Of a stretch of 64,000 bases of DNA, positions 59,683 to 64,000 are shown one piece after another. Every line of letters starts with the position of its first letter. Position 1 is the first letter of the stretch. Source of the stretch: Holothuria scabra (taxonomy: Eukaryota; Echinodermata; Holothuroidea; Aspidochirotida; Holothuriidae); the NCBI GenBank assembly GCA_037179385.1, contig CM074193.1, positions 8,329,547-8,393,546 on the forward strand. Direction: 5' to 3'. Under the pieces are notes generated by a model. That model ran no database searches and had not been told where the DNA came from. It saw only the letters and a list, made by a program, of their open reading frames with translations. Both the position numbers and the translations under genes were made by a program.

Positions 59683-60389
59683 TTAACCAAGACCACTCTC
59701 CACTAGATCCACTGCCATACACTGGCTTCTAAACAAATGAAGCATGACCGATTAAATAGGCCTGAATATGTATGACATAAACACAGTAGCATTTTATATA
59801 TTTATGAATGTGAACCTGCCTCTCCAACGGGGGGCGGGGGGGGGGGGACACCACCTCAAGACCCAAACTTTCAATGCAAAAAACACAAAAATAGCGGTTC
59901 TTTCTCTCTATCCTTAGACTTTTCCCTCATATCGTGCCCCAAACCCCCATGACACAATCCGGCTACGCGCCTGCCCTCATATCTAAGTTTGTCTTACAAA
60001 GATTAACATTGTCACCAGTGTTTTAACGACTATATTTTCATTTTAATCATAGTACAAAATTTACATTGTTTTGAAAAGTCAAAATAACCTACAGTGTTGA
60101 AACGTACATCACAACTTTATCACTTAAGTAATAACGAAATTTAAAATATTGAATAAGCGAGTAGGGACCCCTCATGGTCTTTTCCAAGATACCACTTAAA
60201 TTTTCAGGCCCTCAGTTAATTTGGTTAAATCTTAGTTACGGAATCATACCTTTTCGAAACGGAAATCTGTCAAACATTTTTATCCTTTCCCTGCCTAAAA
60301 CATGTCCGGCGTGAATCTAAGTCGGACAAAAGGAATCGTGTTGATGGAAAATTGAGTGCATTACATAGCATGGGACATTCAAGTACTCA
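59683..60389. other. Gene-poor; G run
   Basis: A GGGGGGCGGGGGGGGGGGG tract lies at about 59830-59849. Nothing else identifiable. Confidence 0.3.
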
Positions 60390-60397
60390 CGTATTAC

Positions 60398-61386
60398 CAT
60401 GGGCGTCCGCAGAAATTTTTATAAGGGGAGGGGGCAAGATCATTCATGGATGATTGAATTGTGTACACTATCTAAGCGGAGCGCCACCATCGGTTGGCGC
60501 GGAGCGTACAAGAAAATTTTGGGCCTTACAAACTCTCCAGATGGCCGGAAATGACACTTGGCGAGTGTTATAAGCTGCATGTACCCAGCCCTGAAACAGG
60601 AATTTCATGTCTGTAATTTTTAGATTTTTAGAATTTTCAATGCCAAAAATTGTTGAAGGGAAAATCATGGATGATTGAATTGTGTACACTATCTAAGCGG
60701 AGCGCTATCATCAGTTGGCGCGGAGCAAACAAGAAAATTTTGGGCCTTACAAACCCTCCAGATGTCCGGAAACGACACTTGGCGAGTGTTATAAGCTGCA
60801 TGTACCCAGCCCTGAAACAGGAATTTCATGTCTGTAATTTTTAGATTTTTAGAATTTTCAATGCAAAAAATTATTGAAGGGAAATCTGCCTCTCGGTAAC
60901 GGCCTTGCACGCCTATGCACGATAAAACTTACAACTGTCAAACAGCCTATATAGGCCTATGTCCGTTACCCACCCCGGTATTCACCTTGTATATCCAAGT
61001 TACACCCGCGCGTCACCACTTGAGATCAGCACGGGACCAAACCAGGACCAACGCATTCATCAATGGTCGGATGCCATATGCACACTACATACCTGACAAC
61101 TAGGCTAGTACATAGTTTTTACAATTACAAATTTCCAATAGATATCACGAATGATGGTCCCCAAATTACGATTTCACTATTCAGCATACTGCACCATCTT
61201 CTCTTTTGCTATTCCTGGTCAAATGTCCGCATATTTCACGAGTAAAACTGACGCTGTGAGTGAAGGTATTTTGATGATTTATTTTTAATTTTTTTTATTT
61301 TAATTTTTAATTATTTTTTCACAAGTTTGATTTTCCAGGGGGGGGGGGGGCAATTGCCCCCTTGCCCCCCCTTGCGGACGCCCATG
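60398..61386. mobile_element. 989 bp hAT-like element with perfect 8-bp target duplication
   Basis: Starts CATGGGCGTCCGCAG and ends TTGCGGACGCCCATG. CGTATTAC lies immediately outside both ends (60390-60397 and 61387-61394). It holds two tandem 221-bp units and a 13-base G run followed by CAATTGCCCCC near the right end. No transposase. A terminal fragment of the same family is at 57412-57545. Confidence 0.9.
60445..60886 (+). repeat. 221-bp tandem duplication inside the hAT-like element
   Basis: The units begin at 60445 and 60666 with CATGGATGATTGAATTGTGT and stay over 95 percent identical by eye to AATTGTTGAAGGGAAAA-type ends. Differences are scattered single bases. Confidence 0.93.
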
Positions 61387-61394
61387 CGTATTAC

Positions 61395-63214
61395 CAGTAC
61401 TTGTTTTGCCCGAGATAGTGTGGGAAACGATGCATAATATAAGAAACTAAACGAACCCCACCTCCATTAATTATTTACCTGAGCACGGTCCGTAAATATT
61501 ATTAGCAGGACAAAGAACCATATACCGCCTATTTTCTTAAAAATGTCCGACGTTACGGGCCCTCAAAAAGAAACAGGACAAGATATAAACAGATAAGTGG
61601 TTAAAACCTTAGGAGTACGATACTAGTTGACGTGAAATGCAGCCGTTTTACACATTTTTGCTTTGTGTCAATAGTAATGAACAAAACGGCTGGCATTTAT
61701 TTTAATTCATAAGCTAAAGTGCAAATGAACTGAACTCTGATACCGTGTGACAGAGAAGCTTTGGAAAGTCCCGCGACTCGGGATAGCTAAGAATGTACTA
61801 AGCTGGTTGAAGGTAGCTTGTCGTGTCAACAAAGGATCAAGCACATTGTGGAAAAAATCTCTGAAACCTAGGCCTATGATGAGTACAATATTCAATAGTT
61901 AAGTTTGGGTTTGAATGCAATTCTGTCTTTGGTTTGGCGTTTCTGCGTTATTTGCGTCACTCTATCGATCTAGTGACATATACAGACGGAGGCAAAATTA
62001 CTTCATACAGAAAGCAGGAAAACTTTGTTAAGTTGTGGTTCTGGGCTGCAATCATGAAGGAAGGAGATAATACTCGCAACCACATATATCATGGTGAGCA
62101 AATACAAAATTATAAGATTTTACCTAATGAAATGTATAGGTTAGAGTATATCCACAGATGTGGATTTAATCAGACAGTTCTGTGAACTGACATTTTGTTG
62201 TTAGTGTTTTGTGAAGGCGAATTAGAGGTAGTGCTTAAAAAAGGCAGTCTTTTGTATTAAGGTGAAAGAAGAACCAAATTTAAAAAAAAAAATATTTCCG
62301 TTTGCAATTGGTTTATTTAATGCAAGCTTGGTCACTTACCTACAACAGCAGTTCCATCCTAAATCAATAAACAGTAAAGAATGTGGCCTAGGCTCCTGAA
62401 AAGTTTCTAGTGAAATTTATGCGATGTTTTACTTTTCACAGCTGTTTGATGATTAGATTTGACTTTTTCAGCCACTAATCCATTTATATAAATCTTAAGT
62501 CGATCAACTATGTAGCAATCTTTGAAAGCCACCCCTTGCTGTAAGTAATAAAATACGTAACTAAACCAATCTGGGACAGTCCTGTCGAAGTGACGTCACG
62601 AAATAAACACGTGACCACTATGTCGTAACAAATTCTACAAATCATTGCGAAACAAAGGTGTTTGAAATATTAATTAAGAGTCAAACTTGAGGAAGGAATT
62701 TATTCTTTCATTATTTTATTTCAATAACTGAATTTCATGCAACTTTACCGTAGTTATTCTACTTAAAGAGAATATTAACCAAATTATCCAACTAAATAAG
62801 GTAAATATCTAAATTGTGTAAAAGACTTGTTCACTATTGATCATTTCTAAATATTGCATAGACTGAAAACGGTACAGGTTTAAAAGTATACGTAGTCATA
62901 ATAAAATAAATTAAAAGTTTGCCCTGGCCATGTATTTTTTCTGTTTTGAAAACTTGACTATGTAAATTGTTTTACATATTGAAAACAAAAATATTTCGTC
63001 AGCAATTGTAATGCTTCGCCAAAATTAATTTACCTCATTTACGCCATTTAAAGTCTAGTTGTATACAGCCAACCTAAGTGTAAACAGCCATTGCAAAAAC
63101 TTTCGAGAGAAATTTTAGTTGTCCGGAAAGTGAATAGGAAATATAGATGCACGAGGATGGCAAAGGTTTTATTTCATAACTACTTCACTGATTCGAAAAA
63201 ATGTTTATAACCCT
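61395..63214. other. Gene-poor, unassigned
   Basis: An 83-codon open frame from 61934 to 62185 matches nothing I recognise and lacks nearby splice context. No repeat family identified. Confidence 0.3.
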
Positions 63215-63223
63215 AAGTAAGAG

Positions 63224-63409
63224 TTAGAGTTATAAGGCCCAGTTTCGAACCTATTGGTTCAAGTTGAGTTGGCCTTTTTTCCAGTTGTTGCTTATGTGGA
63301 ACATCACACACAACGGAGTAAGTTCCATTTTTAGAATATTTGGTATGACTCGACCTGGAATCGCACCCTGGCCTTCCGCGTGAGAGGCGGATGCTCTTAC
63401 CGCTAGACC
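63224..63409 (-). mobile_element. tRNA-derived SINE, copy 5, with 9-bp target duplication
   Basis: On the minus strand the head reads GGTCTAGCGGTAAGAGCATC, a clear A box, then TCCGC, loop CTCTCAC, GCGGA (an anticodon arm that would read CTC), then a B box GGGTGCGATTCC. The body ends with the shared CCAATAGGTTCGAAACTGGG-type segment. AAGTAAGAG flanks both ends (63215-63223 and 63410-63418), the signature of target-primed insertion. The internal promoter looks largely intact. Confidence 0.9.
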
Positions 63410-63787
63410 AAGTAAGAGAAGAGGAACTTCGTTTTGTAAATTTGTATTGAACTATATTTGCACGGTTTTAGTGGTAGACCTAGGGGTGTAGCAACAGGAG
63501 GGGGCAGGAAACAGTTGGTTCTGAAAATGAAAAAAAAATACTTGGAGATTAGATTCATATGACAACAGCAGGTCATCTAATGGTACTGGTCAAACAGTGC
63601 GGGTTCTTTAAATCGTTTTCTTTCATATTTTTTCCTTTTACGCCATTTACGCATATTCCTAAACAAGCTTCTTTTACCGTGCTTTCAGTTTTTGGAATTC
63701 TGAAATTCCGTACCAAATTTCCAAGCGTAGCTTACATACCTTTTGTTACAACCTTTCTTGACTCATTGTTAATCAATTTTTAAGTTG

Positions 63788-64000
63788 TTAAAGGCAGTCA
63801 TTCTTCACCCCAAACTACAGTTTCAGTATGCATATATCAAAACTCTTAATTGGTACAGCTCTTTGACTGGCATAACATTCAAACAATGCATCATAGCTAA
63901 ATTACACAGCATGGGCACTGAAAGTGTCTTGATTACACATTATGGACATGTATGACCACTGGGACAAGCCATCAAGCAATACACTAGGATTGTGTCTGGA
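63788..64000 (-). repeat. Family B, copy 6 (runs to the window edge)
   Basis: Starts TTAAAGGCAGTCATTCTTCA and reads through to GGATTGTGTCTGGA at the last base, nearly identical to copy 4. Confidence 0.82.

Overview
This 64 kb window is AT-rich animal nuclear DNA. It has no dense coding, introns are visible, and almost everything recognisable is a transposon remnant. The best guess is a marine invertebrate deuterostome, perhaps an echinoderm. That rests on weak evidence: a strong excess of the palindrome TAGGCCTA, many MITE families with TTAA target sites, tRNA-derived SINEs, a CR1/L2-like LINE and a possible ependymin-type exon. A hemichordate, lancelet or mollusc is not excluded. All calls were made by eye, with no database search.

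Genes: the one convincing coding exon is at 4278-4511 on the minus strand. It is a 78-codon first exon with an in-frame upstream stop and a GTAAAT donor, and it resembles the N-terminal KH-like domain of the N4BP1/KHNYN family. The rest of that gene must lie towards or beyond position 1, so most of the window (4700-64000) is upstream of it. A second, weaker candidate is an internal exon at 23282-23442 on the plus strand, faintly like ependymin-related proteins. The other open frames are short and mostly fall inside repeats.

Layout: 0.9-3.8 kb holds a SINE fragment, a TTAA MITE and a CR1/L2-like LINE broken by two nested DNA elements. 4.2-4.7 kb is the KH-like first exon and its leader. 10.3-11.4 kb is a SINE split by an 887 bp CACTG...AGTG element packed with AGCAC/GTGCT motifs. 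12.9-32.7 kb holds scattered copies of several ~150-600 bp families, including long foldbacks and nested elements. 34.65-34.88 kb (minus) is the most unusual locus: the 5' domain of U2 snRNA followed by six hairpins that tile about 120 bases. 38-46 kb has clustered TTAA MITEs. 47-61 kb has four hAT-like elements with 8-bp target duplications plus foldbacks and nested elements. 58.6-64 kb has more TTAA MITEs, a truncated SINE copy, a hAT-like element with a 221 bp internal tandem duplication, and one SINE with clean 9-bp target duplications.

No operons, CRISPR arrays, rRNA genes or intact transposase or polymerase genes were seen. The nested elements give a relative insertion history: LINE before TTAA element, SINE before CACTG element, foldback family H before the 111 bp foldback, and family E before its inserts.
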